Counted from the first letter of the stretch, positions 34,782-43,774 are shown. The stretch is 62,135 nt of DNA from Flavobacteriales bacterium UBA5081 (GCA_002415785.1 DIAJ01000006.1:52551-114685); one strand, 5' to 3'. Notes: a model not told the origin generated them from the sequence alone. Made by a program: numbers and translations.

Positions 34782-35186
34782 ATGACTACAATAGAGACAA
34801 AAAAAGAAATTTCTGCAAACAGCACTCAAAAATTGTTTGACTTTTTAACTAACATGAACAATTTTGAGCAGTTGATGCCCGAAGATAAAGTGGAAAAGTG
34901 GAGCTCAGATGAAAGTCAATGTGAGTTCACCATAAAAGGTATGGCGCGTATTGGCTTGAAAAAAGTTTCTACTGAGGAATCCAATAAAATTACCATTGAG
35001 TCTTTTGGCAAGGTTCCTTTTCCTTTTACATTAGAAATCTTTTTAGATGAAAAATCTGCTGAGGAAACAGAGGCTTATATGGTTTTTAAAGGAGAAATAA
35101 ATGCCTTTATGAAAATGATGGTGGAAAAGCCTTTGAAAAACTTCTTTAATATGTTGGTGGATAAAGCAGCGAGCCTAAAACTATAA
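34782..35186 (+). CDS. SRPBCC (START-like) family protein
   Basis: The 134-aa protein resembles the SRPBCC helix-grip fold. The beta strand TTIETKKEISANS is followed by LFDFLTNMNNFEQLMP, typical of the CoxG/SRPBCC start, and a long C-terminal helix. It could bind a hydrophobic ligand. The function is unknown. It is probably co-transcribed with pyrE. Confidence 0.75.
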   Translation: MTTIETKKEISANSTQKLFDFLTNMNNFEQLMPEDKVEKWSSDESQCEFTIKGMARIGLKKVSTEESNKITIESFGKVPFPFTLEIFLDEKSAEETEAYMVFKGEINAFMKMMVEKPLKNFFNMLVDKAASLKL

Positions 35187-35211
35187 ACCTGAAACTTAAA
35201 ACTAGAAACGA

Positions 35212-35233
35212 ATCTTTTGCTAGCGCAAAAGAT
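35212..35233. terminator. Stem-loop after the pyrE unit
   Basis: A 9-bp perfect stem, ATCTTTTGC and GCAAAAGAT, has a TAGC loop and lies 26 nt after the SRPBCC stop. There is no T run, so it is a processing or weak termination hairpin rather than a classical terminator. The rest of the 35187-35324 gap shows nothing else. Confidence 0.5.
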
Positions 35234-35324
35234 GAAATTAACCCCTTATTAAATAAATACTAAAGCTCATATCAATCTGTGCTAATTTTCGAAATTTCCA
35301 GGTGAGTTAGAGACTTCTTGCTTC

Positions 35325-36071
35325 TCAAAAACAAAACTCCAGCTCTTTCAAATCATATTCTTTCACTTCACCGGATTTACTCACTTGTAAGTGACCACTC
35401 TCTGCTATGCCAATAATTTGTCCGCTAAAAGCTCCCTCTTTATCTTTAAATTGCATGAGCGACTGAAATCCATATAAATGATTCAAGTAGTTTTGATTGA
35501 TCTTTTTAAAATTTCCTTTTTGCAATTCGACAAGTTGTTCGCTTAAAAAGGGTAAGAATTGCTGAAGCAGTTCTTCCAAGTCAAATTCTTCTCCTTTTAT
35601 CAATTTTAAAGAAGTAGCTTTGCGTTTGTATTTTTCAAATACTGTTTGGTTTACATTCAACCCTATTCCTATAACAGCATGTTGAATTTTGCTTCCTTGA
35701 ATGCTATTCTGAATTAAAATTCCGGCGATTTTTTGCCCGGCTACTAAAAGATCGTTTGGCCATTTGATAGAAGCATTAGCCACTGACAAACTGTCTATAA
35801 AATAATAAAGTGCTAAAGCTACGGCTTTGCTTAAGTAAAATTGCATTTCTACTCTTAAATTGACACCCGCCACTACACTAAACAATAGATTTTTACCTTT
35901 ATCAGATTGCCAATTTTCTCCTCTTTGTCCTTGTCCTTTTAGCTGCTCAAGCGACCAAAATACACCACCATTTACAACCTTTTTGGCATGCAACTGTTGA
36001 AGGGCATAACTATTGGTAGATTCAAGGCAATTAAAGCGATGAATAATAAACTGAAAGTCGCTACTTAACAT
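35325..36071 (-). CDS. birA: Biotin--[acetyl-CoA-carboxylase] ligase
   Basis: The 248-aa protein is a biotin protein ligase catalytic domain without an N-terminal helix-turn-helix, so it is not a repressor. FNCLESTNSYALQQL, GQGQRGENWQS (biotinyl-AMP loop), SIKWPNDLL and KIAGILIQ are conserved. It attaches biotin to the carboxyl carrier protein. It is divergent from rsfS. Confidence 0.94.
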   Translation of the reverse strand: MLSSDFQFIIHRFNCLESTNSYALQQLHAKKVVNGGVFWSLEQLKGQGQRGENWQSDKGKNLLFSVVAGVNLRVEMQFYLSKAVALALYYFIDSLSVANASIKWPNDLLVAGQKIAGILIQNSIQGSKIQHAVIGIGLNVNQTVFEKYKRKATSLKLIKGEEFDLEELLQQFLPFLSEQLVELQKGNFKKINQNYLNHLYGFQSLMQFKDKEGAFSGQIIGIAESGHLQVSKSGEVKEYDLKELEFCF

Positions 36072-36127
36072 ATCTAAATTAAAGGCTGTAAAGCTACAAA
36101 AGAAAAAAATTCGAATTATGAATTGCT

Positions 36128-36135
36128 TACTTTTG
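36128..36135 (+). promoter_or_regulatory. -7 box TACTTTTG of the rsfS-ftsH operon
   Basis: This perfect TAnnTTTG match places the transcript start near 36140. It supports the ATG at 36160 as the start of rsfS rather than the TTG at 36145. Confidence 0.55.
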
Positions 36136-36159
36136 TGATTTTATTTGGCAAAAGCATTT

Positions 36160-36537
36160 ATGACGAAGAAAAATACGAAGATCTCATCAGACGAATTGGC
36201 AGAAACTATTATCCAAGGCATTCAAGAAAGAAAAGGTGAAGAAATTGTAAAGATTGACCTAAAAGAGGTGGATGGCGCTGTAACAGATTACTTTATTATT
36301 TGCCAGGCAAATTCCACTACTCAAGTAGTTGCTATAAAAGACTCTATTGAAGAGTTTGTACGTAAAAATGTAGGCGAAAAGCCTTGGCATGTTGAAGGAA
36401 CAGCAAATGCAGAATGGGTGCTTTTAGACTATGTTGATGTAGTAGCCCATATATTTCTTCCTGAAAGAAGGGAGTACTTTAATTTAGAAGGACTGTGGGC
36501 TGATGCAGAGATATTGGAAGTTGAATCAGAAAATTAA
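36160..36537 (+). CDS. rsfS: Ribosome silencing factor RsfS
   Basis: The 125-aa protein is of the RsfS/Iojap family. It binds ribosomal protein uL14 and blocks subunit joining when nutrients are low. AETIIQGIQERKGEEIVKIDL, DYFIICQANSTTQV, EGTANAEWVLLDYVDVVAHIF (given in part) and REYFNLEGLWADA are family hallmarks. The TTG at 36145 would add five residues and is less likely. ftsH follows after 19 nt. Confidence 0.94.
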   Translation: MTKKNTKISSDELAETIIQGIQERKGEEIVKIDLKEVDGAVTDYFIICQANSTTQVVAIKDSIEEFVRKNVGEKPWHVEGTANAEWVLLDYVDVVAHIFLPERREYFNLEGLWADAEILEVESEN

Positions 36538-36556
36538 GCGAATTATTATCTTAGAA

Positions 36557-38701
36557 ATGGCAGAACAAAAGAAGCAATCAAAACAATCAGCAAATCCACG
36601 TAAAAAGAGCGGCAGTAAACCTACGGGCAGTAAAGGAAACCCTAAGAAGCCGTTTAACTTTTATTGGATTTATGCAATTATCGGTATCGTTCTTATTGGT
36701 ATTAATTTATTTCAATACAATAGTACTGAGCGAAAAACTACGTGGGACAAGTTTGTTAACGAAATGCTCAAGACAAACGAAGTTCAAAGATTAGTAGTGG
36801 TAACTACCGGAAATGAGTCTAAAGTAGAAATTTTTATCAAACCGGACGCTCTACAACAGGAAAAATACAAAGCAATTCGAGAAGATGGTTTTAGCGGTCA
36901 AGGGCCTCATTATTTTTTAAAAATCGGGACCATTGAGCAATTTAATAGTGATTTAAATCGCGTTCAAGAAAACCTTCCTGAAGAAAATCGTATTCATCCG
37001 GAGTATGAAACCAGAAATAATTGGCTAGGTGACATGATTGGTTGGCTATTACCAATTGTGCTAATCATTGCTTTTTGGATGTTTATTATGCGTCGAATGA
37101 CCGGTGGCGCCGGAGGTCCGGGTGGTCAAATCTTTAACATCGGTAAATCTAAAGCTACTTTATTCGATAAAGAAAAAAGTGTAAGTATTTCTTTTGACGA
37201 TGTTGCCGGTTTAGAAGAAGCAAAAATTGAAATCGAAGAAATTGTAGAGTTTCTTAAAAACCCGAAAAGATATACTGAACTTGGTGCTAAAATTCCAAAG
37301 GGTGCACTTTTAGTTGGGCCTCCCGGAACAGGTAAAACGCTAATAGCAAGAGCAGTTGCCGGTGAAGCACAAGTTCCTTTTTTCAGCCTTTCAGGATCTG
37401 ATTTCGTGGAGATGTTTGTAGGTGTTGGAGCTTCTCGTGTAAGAGATTTATTTAAGCAAGCCAAAGAAAAAGCTCCGGCAATTGTATTCATCGATGAAAT
37501 TGACGCCATTGGTAGAGCTCGTGGCAAGAGTATGGCGCAAGGAGGTAACGATGAAAGAGAAAATACGCTCAACCAGTTGTTAACAGAAATGGACGGTTTT
37601 GGAACGAATAGCGGCGTTATTTTGCTTGCTGCTACAAACCGTGCTGAAATTTTAGATCGTGCATTACTACGCCCGGGTCGTTTCGACCGTCAAATTCACG
37701 TTGACTTACCCGACCTAAAGGAGCGAATTGAGATATTTAAAGTACATGTTAAACCGCTAAAAATTGACTCTACGGTAGACATTACTTTCTTGGGTAAACA
37801 AACACCAGGATTCTCCGGAGCCGACATTGCTAATATTTGTAATGAAGCTGCGCTTATTGCAGCTAGAAAGAAACAAAAGAAAATTTTCCAGCAAGATTTC
37901 TTAGATGCAGTTGATAGAGTGATTGGTGGTTTGGAAAAGAAAAATAAAATCATCACCAAAGATGAGAAGAAAACCATCGCTTATCACGAAGCAGGACACG
38001 CAGCAGTTAGCTGGTTGACACGCTATGCTTCTCCACTGGTCAAAGTAACGATTGTTCCAAGAGGAAGAAGTTTAGGTGCAGCTTGGTACTTACCTGAAGA
38101 ACGTCAAATTACTACCAAAGAGCAATTACTCGATGAAATGTGTGCTGCGCTTGGTGGTAGAGCTGCGGAAGAAATTACTTTCGGGAAAATTTCAACAGGA
38201 GCACTTAGTGATTTAGAGAAAATTACGAAGCAAGCTTATGCCATGGTCTCTGTATATGGTTTAAACGAAAAGTTAGGAAATATAAGTTATTATGATTCCA
38301 GCGGACAAAGTGAGTATAGTTTCCAAAAACCTTACAGTGAAAAAACTGCTCAGCTTATTGATGAAGAAGTAAGCAAAATGATTGAGGAAGCTTATGTTCG
38401 AACTAAGAAAATTTTAAAAGAGCATGAAGCTGAGCTGAAACAATTGGCTGAACTTTTATTGGAAAAAGAAGTCATTTTTAAAGACGATTTAGAAAAGATT
38501 TTTGGAAAAAGAGCCTATGCAGAAAGTCGTGCAGAAGAGCTTTTAAAAGCTAATAATGATGCAGACGAAAAGGCTAAAAAAGCCGAAATAAAAGAGACTT
38601 CCGAGAAAAAGTCGATAGACTCTACAAATAGTAGTAAAAAAAAGAAGGAAGAAAATTCTGGAAAACCTGCATCTGAAGAAAAACCGGAAAGCAAGAAATA
38701 A
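36557..38701 (+). CDS. ftsH: ATP-dependent zinc metalloprotease FtsH
   Basis: The protein is 714 aa from the ATG at 36557. A basic Lys/Ser/Pro N-tail is followed by TM1 (about 34-53), a periplasmic domain, TM2 (about 163-180) and an AAA domain with Walker A GPPGTGKT (about 255). Next come FIDEIDAIGR and the second region of homology, then a peptidase domain with zinc site HEAGH (about 476-480). The C-terminal 50 residues are a Lys/Glu/Ser tail of low complexity. It degrades membrane and regulatory proteins. An in-frame extension back to 36503 overlaps rsfS and is not supported. Confidence 0.97.
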   Translation: MAEQKKQSKQSANPRKKSGSKPTGSKGNPKKPFNFYWIYAIIGIVLIGINLFQYNSTERKTTWDKFVNEMLKTNEVQRLVVVTTGNESKVEIFIKPDALQQEKYKAIREDGFSGQGPHYFLKIGTIEQFNSDLNRVQENLPEENRIHPEYETRNNWLGDMIGWLLPIVLIIAFWMFIMRRMTGGAGGPGGQIFNIGKSKATLFDKEKSVSISFDDVAGLEEAKIEIEEIVEFLKNPKRYTELGAKIPKGALLVGPPGTGKTLIARAVAGEAQVPFFSLSGSDFVEMFVGVGASRVRDLFKQAKEKAPAIVFIDEIDAIGRARGKSMAQGGNDERENTLNQLLTEMDGFGTNSGVILLAATNRAEILDRALLRPGRFDRQIHVDLPDLKERIEIFKVHVKPLKIDSTVDITFLGKQTPGFSGADIANICNEAALIAARKKQKKIFQQDFLDAVDRVIGGLEKKNKIITKDEKKTIAYHEAGHAAVSWLTRYASPLVKVTIVPRGRSLGAAWYLPEERQITTKEQLLDEMCAALGGRAAEEITFGKISTGALSDLEKITKQAYAMVSVYGLNEKLGNISYYDSSGQSEYSFQKPYSEKTAQLIDEEVSKMIEEAYVRTKKILKEHEAELKQLAELLLEKEVIFKDDLEKIFGKRAYAESRAEELLKANNDADEKAKKAEIKETSEKKSIDSTNSSKKKKEENSGKPASEEKPESKK

Positions 38702-38718
38702 AATAATAACTTTAACCC

Positions 38719-38931
38719 ATGTCAAAAGCGTGGGTTAAAGTTTATAGTTCAGAGCAAATTCACTTAATAGAAATCATTAAAGGGATTTTAGAAGACGAAA
38801 AGATTACCTCTGTGTCGCTCAATAAAACAGATTCTATGCATACGCACTTAAGTTTGGGTGAAATTGAACTTTTTGTAAAATCCGAGGAAGTAATTAAAGC
38901 CAAACACTTAATTTCAAAGATTACATTTTGA
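38719..38931 (+). CDS. DUF2007 domain protein
   Basis: The 70-aa protein carries WVKVYSSEQIHLIEIIKGILE and a short beta-alpha-beta segment, matching the DUF2007 family (putative signal-transducing domain). Function is unproven. It lies 17 nt after ftsH, and its TGA overlaps the TTG start of cdsA, so the genes are coupled. Confidence 0.88.
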   Translation: MSKAWVKVYSSEQIHLIEIIKGILEDEKITSVSLNKTDSMHTHLSLGEIELFVKSEEVIKAKHLISKITF

Positions 38932-39758
38932 ATAATTTAGTTGAACGTACGCTAACCAGTATCATCTTTGTAATTGTACTTTTAGGTTCAATTATTCAAA
39001 GTGAATTTGCTTCTTCTATTCTCTTTTTTGTCATCATTTTACTCTGTCAGAGAGAGTTTTACAACTTCTTTAAACCTACTGACATAAAGCCACAAAAAAA
39101 GGTTGGGCTTATTGGCGGCTTGGGATTTTTTGTCATTTCACTTCTTGCAAGTCAGGCAAGGTTAGAGTCGGAAACGCTCTTCTCTATTATTCCACTCATC
39201 TTTACAATTTTTATTATTGAGTTGTATCGTAACCGTCCTCAACCTATTCCCAATATAGCTTTTACCATTTTGGGAATTATTTACATAGCAGTCCCCATTA
39301 CACTTTTACACGACTTGGCTTACTACAAAGATTACAGTTTTGGGAGGGAATATAATTATGACATTCTCATTGGTTACTTCTTTGTGCTTTGGGCTAACGA
39401 CACCGGAGCTTATTTAATCGGTAGAAAATGGGGCAAGCACAAGCTGTTTCCGCGTATTTCACCAAAGAAAACCTGGGAAGGCTCAATTGGCGGAGTTGTT
39501 TTGGGCTTGGCAGTGGGTTATTTAAATTCAATTATTTTTCCGGAATTTAACTTAGCTGTTTGGCTTGGAATTGCAGCCATTGTTGTTGTTTTTGGTTCTT
39601 TAGGGGATTTGGTAGAATCTCTATTTAAAAGAAGCTTAGATATTAAAGATTCAGGTAAACTATTGCCCGGTCACGGTGGTGTACTCGACCGATTTGATGG
39701 CATTTTCATTTCAGCACCTATGGTGTATGCTTTTTTAAGAATATTAGAGTTCTTGTAA
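38928..39758 (+). CDS. cdsA: Phosphatidate cytidylyltransferase
   Basis: The 276-aa membrane protein has about eight helices and makes CDP-diacylglycerol, the precursor of all phospholipids. The C-terminal signature SLFKRSLDIKDSGKLLPGHG then GVLDRFD matches the family pattern exactly. The start is a TTG overlapping the preceding stop, which suggests translational coupling. The psd gene follows. Confidence 0.94.
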   Translation: MNNLVERTLTSIIFVIVLLGSIIQSEFASSILFFVIILLCQREFYNFFKPTDIKPQKKVGLIGGLGFFVISLLASQARLESETLFSIIPLIFTIFIIELYRNRPQPIPNIAFTILGIIYIAVPITLLHDLAYYKDYSFGREYNYDILIGYFFVLWANDTGAYLIGRKWGKHKLFPRISPKKTWEGSIGGVVLGLAVGYLNSIIFPEFNLAVWLGIAAIVVVFGSLGDLVESLFKRSLDIKDSGKLLPGHGGVLDRFDGIFISAPMVYAFLRILEFL

Positions 39759-39826
39759 CTCAGCGAATTTTAAATTATTAAATCTACCAATTTACTTTGC
39801 TAATTTTGGTACTTTAATCTTAACCT

Positions 39827-40483
39827 ATGAAGTTTCACAAAGAAGGCTACCCTAGTTTATTACTTGTTCTGCTATTTATCGGCATTTTAAACCTTGCCAT
39901 TTATTATACTCTGGGCAATTATCCTATTGCTCTATACTTATCTTGGGCAGTTTCTTTTTTCTTACTGTTTATGATTTTGCAGTTTTTTAGGAGTCCTAAC
40001 CGCCGTGTAATTATCAACGAAAAGCAAGTTATTTCGCCCTGTGATGGAAAAGTAGTGGTAATTGAAGAAGCTGAGGAAACCGAATATTTGAATGAAAGAA
40101 GAAAGCAGATTTCCATTTTTATGTCGCCGATTAACGTGCACAATAATCGCTACCCAATTGGTGGGACTATTAAATATTATAAGTATCATCCGGGAAAATA
40201 CTTAGTTGCTTGGCATCCGAAATCATCAACTGAAAATGAGCGCACAACTGTAGTGGTAGAGGATGCTCAGAAACGTACTGTCTTATTTAGACAAATTGCA
40301 GGAGCTTTAGCCAGAAGAATCGTGTTTTATGGCAAAGAAGGAGATCGTGTAAGTCAAGGCAGCGAATGTGGGTTTATCAAGTTTGGCTCAAGAGTAGATT
40401 TATTTCTTCCACTTGACGCCAAAATTAATGTAAAGCTAAACGACAAGGTAGTTGGTGGAGAAAGCGTGATTGCGGAGATATAA
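39827..40483 (+). CDS. psd: Phosphatidylserine decarboxylase
   Basis: The 218-aa protein is of the short archaeal/Bacteroidota-type PSD family. Two N-terminal hydrophobic segments are followed by FRSPNR, ISPCDGKVV, PINVHNNRYP and the self-cleavage region FGSRVD. The Ser of FGS would become the pyruvoyl group. It converts phosphatidylserine to phosphatidylethanolamine and completes the lipid part of the ftsH-cdsA-psd cluster. A -7 box TAATTTTG lies 20-30 nt upstream. Confidence 0.94.
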   Translation: MKFHKEGYPSLLLVLLFIGILNLAIYYTLGNYPIALYLSWAVSFFLLFMILQFFRSPNRRVIINEKQVISPCDGKVVVIEEAEETEYLNERRKQISIFMSPINVHNNRYPIGGTIKYYKYHPGKYLVAWHPKSSTENERTTVVVEDAQKRTVLFRQIAGALARRIVFYGKEGDRVSQGSECGFIKFGSRVDLFLPLDAKINVKLNDKVVGGESVIAEI

Positions 40484-40535
40484 ATTACAGCCGAACTTCC
40501 CCAGAAATCCCTAAGAACAACGCAATCCCTTTAAA

Positions 40536-40583
40536 TCAATACCATTCGTCTTCCTTCCAATTATTAGGAGTTTTTTGAGTAAC
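40536..40583 (-). pseudogene. 3' remnant of a RAYT transposase gene
   Basis: On the minus strand this reads KTPNNWKEDEWY then stop, matching the end of the intact transposase (NNPKNWKEDKWY at 40964). At DNA level 40535-40583 aligns with 40963-41012 with few mismatches. The upstream part of the gene is missing. The intervening 0.4 kb holds one small membrane-protein gene. Confidence 0.7.
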
Positions 40584-40602
40584 TTGTTATCAAATCTAAA
40601 CC

Positions 40603-40941
40603 TTAAGGACAACTAGCTCCTAGATTACAAGGGTATCTTCCTTGATTTAGAAATACTGTTACGATAAAGTCAATATTTTGATAGATCACAAAACCCAAAA
40701 ACCCAATAGTTAATAGTTTCCAAATTAATGTGGGTTCAAACCTAATATTTTTAATAATTGAAGAGACTGCAGCTAAATAAAAGATTGAAAACAACCCAAA
40801 AAGTACAGAAAGCATATAGCCCTTCACCCCTTCTATCCACATTATTAATACTGCTACTAATAACATGAATAAATTTAATAATCCCCAACTTATACAAGTT
40901 GCAATAAAAAATGAGATCCAATCTTTAATATTTGATTTCAT
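40603..40941 (-). CDS. Small membrane protein between RAYT copies
   Basis: The 112-aa protein has hydrophobic stretches at about 9-35, 40-62 and 72-97, giving three or four membrane helices. It ends NLGASCP. No family is recognised. It lies between the end of the intact transposase gene and the remnant of a second copy, so it may have been carried or isolated by that duplication. Confidence 0.6.
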   Translation of the reverse strand: MKSNIKDWISFFIATCISWGLLNLFMLLVAVLIMWIEGVKGYMLSVLFGLFSIFYLAAVSSIIKNIRFEPTLIWKLLTIGFLGFVIYQNIDFIVTVFLNQGRYPCNLGASCP

Positions 40942-40963
40942 TTAATCTAAATTAACTCAAATA

Positions 40964-41545
40964 TCAATACCATTTATCTTCCTTCCAATTCTTAGGATTG
41001 TTTTTGATGTAATTGGCAATGCGATGATAAGATTCATCGTTTCGAATAATGTGATCATAAAACCGGGATTGCCAGGCAAAATCCGGATTAATCAAACGCG
41101 CATTTTTGGTGACGCCAATTTTAAACCCACGGATTATTGATGCCAAATTTTTTGATTGTGGGCCAAATTGATTTTTGGGTTTGTCGGTATTTGATGATGT
41201 TGTTGTTCCGGTAGGGGCGCAATGCATTGCGCTCCTACCGGAATCTACCCGATTGTTATATTGGTTTTCACCAATCACAATAATCGCATGAAAATGATTG
41301 GGCATGACAACAAATTCACCCATGGTTAAATTCATATCAGGACGCATTTGAAATGTTTTCAACCATTCCATTTCAACAATTCGACCTATTTCATTCAAAT
41401 CCATTATGCCATCCACAATTCCCCCAAAATAATGTTCGCGGTTTTTGGTGCAAATGGTCACAAAATAGGGCGCATTCCATCCGTAATCCCAATTTTTTAG
41501 TCGGACGGTATCGTTGCGGTATTTTCCCTTAAATTTATCAGACAT
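40964..41545 (-). CDS. REP-associated tyrosine transposase (RAYT)
   Basis: The 193-aa protein is of the Y1/IS200-like transposase fold: NAPYFVTICTKNREHYFG, the HUH metal site MPNHFHAIIVI, and near the C-terminus WQSRFYDHIIRNDESY with the catalytic Tyr likely in the IANYI helix. RAYTs act on REP palindromes rather than on full insertion sequences. The stretch SGRSAMHCAPTGT, absent from the fold itself, is encoded by a REP-like palindrome inside the gene. It appears intact. Confidence 0.9.
   Translation of the reverse strand: MSDKFKGKYRNDTVRLKNWDYGWNAPYFVTICTKNREHYFGGIVDGIMDLNEIGRIVEMEWLKTFQMRPDMNLTMGEFVVMPNHFHAIIVIGENQYNNRVDSGRSAMHCAPTGTTTSSNTDKPKNQFGPQSKNLASIIRGFKIGVTKNARLINPDFAWQSRFYDHIIRNDESYHRIANYIKNNPKNWKEDKWY
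41206..41243. repeat. REP-like palindrome inside the RAYT gene
   Basis: This is a 38-bp palindrome centred on ATGCAT, with outer arms TTCCGGTAGG and CCTACCGGAA. All pairs are complementary except one G-T. It is in frame and is translated within the transposase. Confidence 0.85.
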
Positions 41546-41668
41546 TAAAACAGCAATTCATCTGTAAAAAATAAAAATACACTAAAAATGAAGCCATTGC
41601 AAGTTTCATTTTACAGCAGTACTTTTATCTAAAAAAACAAATAAATTTTTCTTTAATCGGCTGATTTT

Positions 41669-41986
41669 TTAATACCCATAATCCCTTTCTACCTTGGCAA
41701 TGCGCACTTTGTAGTTTTTATACCATTTATTTCTGCCTAAGTTTTGCGCTTCTTGATGCTCTATGTTGTCCTTCCATTTCTTGATTGAGGCTAAATCGCG
41801 CCAGTAGGAAACTGTTATTCCCACTTCATTCCTAGCACTTTCCATGCCTAAGAAACCATCTTCTTTTCTTGCCAGCTCTTCCATTCTCTCCGCCATTTGA
41901 GAGTAAGAACCATCATTTTGATTTTCTAATAGAGAAGTAAATATTACCGCATAGTAAGGCGGCTTAGGGGTTTTCGCTATCTCCAT
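41669..41986 (-). CDS. Antibiotic biosynthesis monooxygenase-like (ABM) domain protein
   Basis: The protein is 105 aa from the ATG at 41986. PPYYAVIFTSL, GYSQMAERMEELARKEDGFL (close form) and EVGITVSYWRDLASIKKW are typical of ABM ferredoxin-like dimers related to heme-degrading and polyketide monooxygenases. The actual reaction is unknown. The start lies 23 nt inside the end of the DAHP synthase gene, so they are translationally coupled. Confidence 0.82.
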   Translation of the reverse strand: MEIAKTPKPPYYAVIFTSLLENQNDGSYSQMAERMEELARKEDGFLGMESARNEVGITVSYWRDLASIKKWKDNIEHQEAQNLGRNKWYKNYKVRIAKVERDYGY

Positions 41987-43061
41987 TTTGCACCTGAGTT
42001 TGCTTTCGGATTGACTCTTCATGAATCGCATTATAAATGGCATTTATAAATTCCTCACCCAAGTCTAATGCCTTGCCATTTTTTAGCACACGCTCCATAA
42101 TTTGTTTCCAGCGCTCAATTTGAAGAATCGTCACTTTGTTGTTCTTTTTATAAACGCCAATTTGCTTGGCAATATTCATGCGGACTGCAATTAAGTCCAT
42201 TAAATCATCATCTACCTTATCAATTTTTGTACGGAGAATTTCCAGCTGATTTTTAAACTCTTTATTGGGAGAAGATTTTTTCTTTCTAATCAACTTCGTT
42301 AACACATCATGCAATTGTTCGGGTGTCAACTGTTGCTCTTTATCGCTTAATGCAGCAGTTGGATTATGATGTGTTTCAATCATTATTCCATCCATGTCTA
42401 AATCATAAGCTTTTTGACTTACCTGAGGAATTAAACTCGGCTTTCCACTGATGTGACTGGCATCGCAAACAATCGGTAAATTCGGAAATTCTGCCTTTAA
42501 TTGAACCGCCAAACTCCAGTAGGGATAGTTCCGATAAGGACCATTATCACTTAAATGAAAGCCGCGATGAATAGCCCCTAATTGACTAATTCCAGCCTTA
42601 TTGATTCTTTCTAAAGCGCCCATCCAAAGTGAGAGGTCGGGATTGATTGGGTTTTTCACAAATACAGGAATATCCACCCCTTTCAATCCATCGGCTATAG
42701 CCTGAACAGAAAAAGGGTTTACCGTAGTTCGTGCGCCAATCCAAAGTAGATCAATCCCCGCTTCCAAAGCCTTTTCTAAATGCTGCGCATTGGCCACTTC
42801 TATGGCTATTTTAAAGCCAAACTCTTGCTTAATCTCTTTTAGCCACTCTAATGCTTCCTCCCCTACTCCTTCAAAGGAATTAGGTCTTGTACGAGGCTTC
42901 CAAACGCCTGCCCTAAAAATAGTCTCCGGATAATATTTGGCAATTCCGGCAGCTGTTTCTTTTAATTGAATTAATGATTCTGCACTACAAGGACCAAAAA
43001 AACGAAAAGGCTTTTTAGCTTTTGCCCATTCTTCATCGATATTTAAAGTGGCCTTTTCCAT
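41964..43061 (-). CDS. Bifunctional DAHP synthase / chorismate mutase
   Basis: The protein is 365 aa. The N-terminal 260 residues are a KDO8P-type 3-deoxy-7-phosphoheptulonate synthase (FFGPCSAES, RAGVWKPRTRPNSFEG, WIGARTTVNPFSVQ, CDASHISGK). The C-terminal 95 residues are a chorismate mutase type II helix bundle (IDKVDDDLMDLIAVRMNIAKQIG). The fusion joins the first step and the phenylalanine/tyrosine branch step of the shikimate pathway and is typical of Bacteroidota. The mutase part may act as an allosteric sensor. Confidence 0.93.
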   Translation of the reverse strand: MEKATLNIDEEWAKAKKPFRFFGPCSAESLIQLKETAAGIAKYYPETIFRAGVWKPRTRPNSFEGVGEEALEWLKEIKQEFGFKIAIEVANAQHLEKALEAGIDLLWIGARTTVNPFSVQAIADGLKGVDIPVFVKNPINPDLSLWMGALERINKAGISQLGAIHRGFHLSDNGPYRNYPYWSLAVQLKAEFPNLPIVCDASHISGKPSLIPQVSQKAYDLDMDGIMIETHHNPTAALSDKEQQLTPEQLHDVLTKLIRKKKSSPNKEFKNQLEILRTKIDKVDDDLMDLIAVRMNIAKQIGVYKKNNKVTILQIERWKQIMERVLKNGKALDLGEEFINAIYNAIHEESIRKQTQVQNGDSENP

Positions 43062-43070
43062 CTAATTTTT

Positions 43071-43766
43071 CTATAAAATATTTTCCAACTCCTGAAGCGA
43101 CTTTATGGTATATGTAGCTTCATTTCGATGATCATCTTCAGTACTTAAGTACACCTGATCCATTCCTACAGCTTTTGCTCCTAGCACATCCGGACCATAA
43201 TCATCGCCTACCATCAAACTGTTCGCCGACTTTGCAGCTGCTTTTTTCATCGCATGATGAAAGATTCTTTTGTCTGGCTTCTTATAGCCTAAACCATCAG
43301 AAATAATAATTTCGTGAAAATGCTTGCGCAAATCACAGTTGTCTAATTTAGCATTTTGAGCCTCAACAAATCCATTGGTAATCACGTGTAAATAATAATT
43401 GCCGTCTAAATAAGCCAGAATTTCTTTCGCATGCGGAATTAAATTCGTCTTCGAAGAGGAAGTGTGAATGTAATCATCGTTAAACTGTAAAGCCATCTTT
43501 GGATTAGAATAACCAAATGCTTGAAATGCTCGATTAAATCGCTCCTGTCTTAATTCATCTTTTTGCACTTCCCCTAGTCGATACAAGCCCCACAATTCCT
43601 CATTTTTTTGCTTATATACCTTTAAAAAATCTTGAAATGGAGTTTGTAACTTCTCTAACAATCCGTGATTGTCAAACAGTTCTTCTATAGCTTCTTCAGA
43701 GTTTCGTTCAAAATCCCAAAGTGTTCTATCAATATCAAAAAAAAGGTGTTCGTATTTTTTTTTCAT
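43071..43766 (-). CDS. YjjG family noncanonical pyrimidine nucleotidase (HAD)
   Basis: The 231-aa protein is of the HAD superfamily: FFDIDRTLWDFERN as motif I (nucleophile Asp), VITNGF as motif II, and GYKKPDKRIF and GDDYGPDVLGA as motifs III and IV. It fits the YjjG group, which dephosphorylates non-canonical pyrimidine nucleotides. It lies 9 nt upstream of the DAHP synthase gene. Confidence 0.88.
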   Translation of the reverse strand: MKKKYEHLFFDIDRTLWDFERNSEEAIEELFDNHGLLEKLQTPFQDFLKVYKQKNEELWGLYRLGEVQKDELRQERFNRAFQAFGYSNPKMALQFNDDYIHTSSSKTNLIPHAKEILAYLDGNYYLHVITNGFVEAQNAKLDNCDLRKHFHEIIISDGLGYKKPDKRIFHHAMKKAAAKSANSLMVGDDYGPDVLGAKAVGMDQVYLSTEDDHRNEATYTIKSLQELENIL

Positions 43767-43774
43767 TCAGCAAA

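Noticed and set aside
36503..36556. Longer FtsH start overlapping rsfS
   Set aside because: The residues are not FtsH-like and would overlap rsfS by 35 nt; MAEQKKQSKQ at 36557 fits the family.
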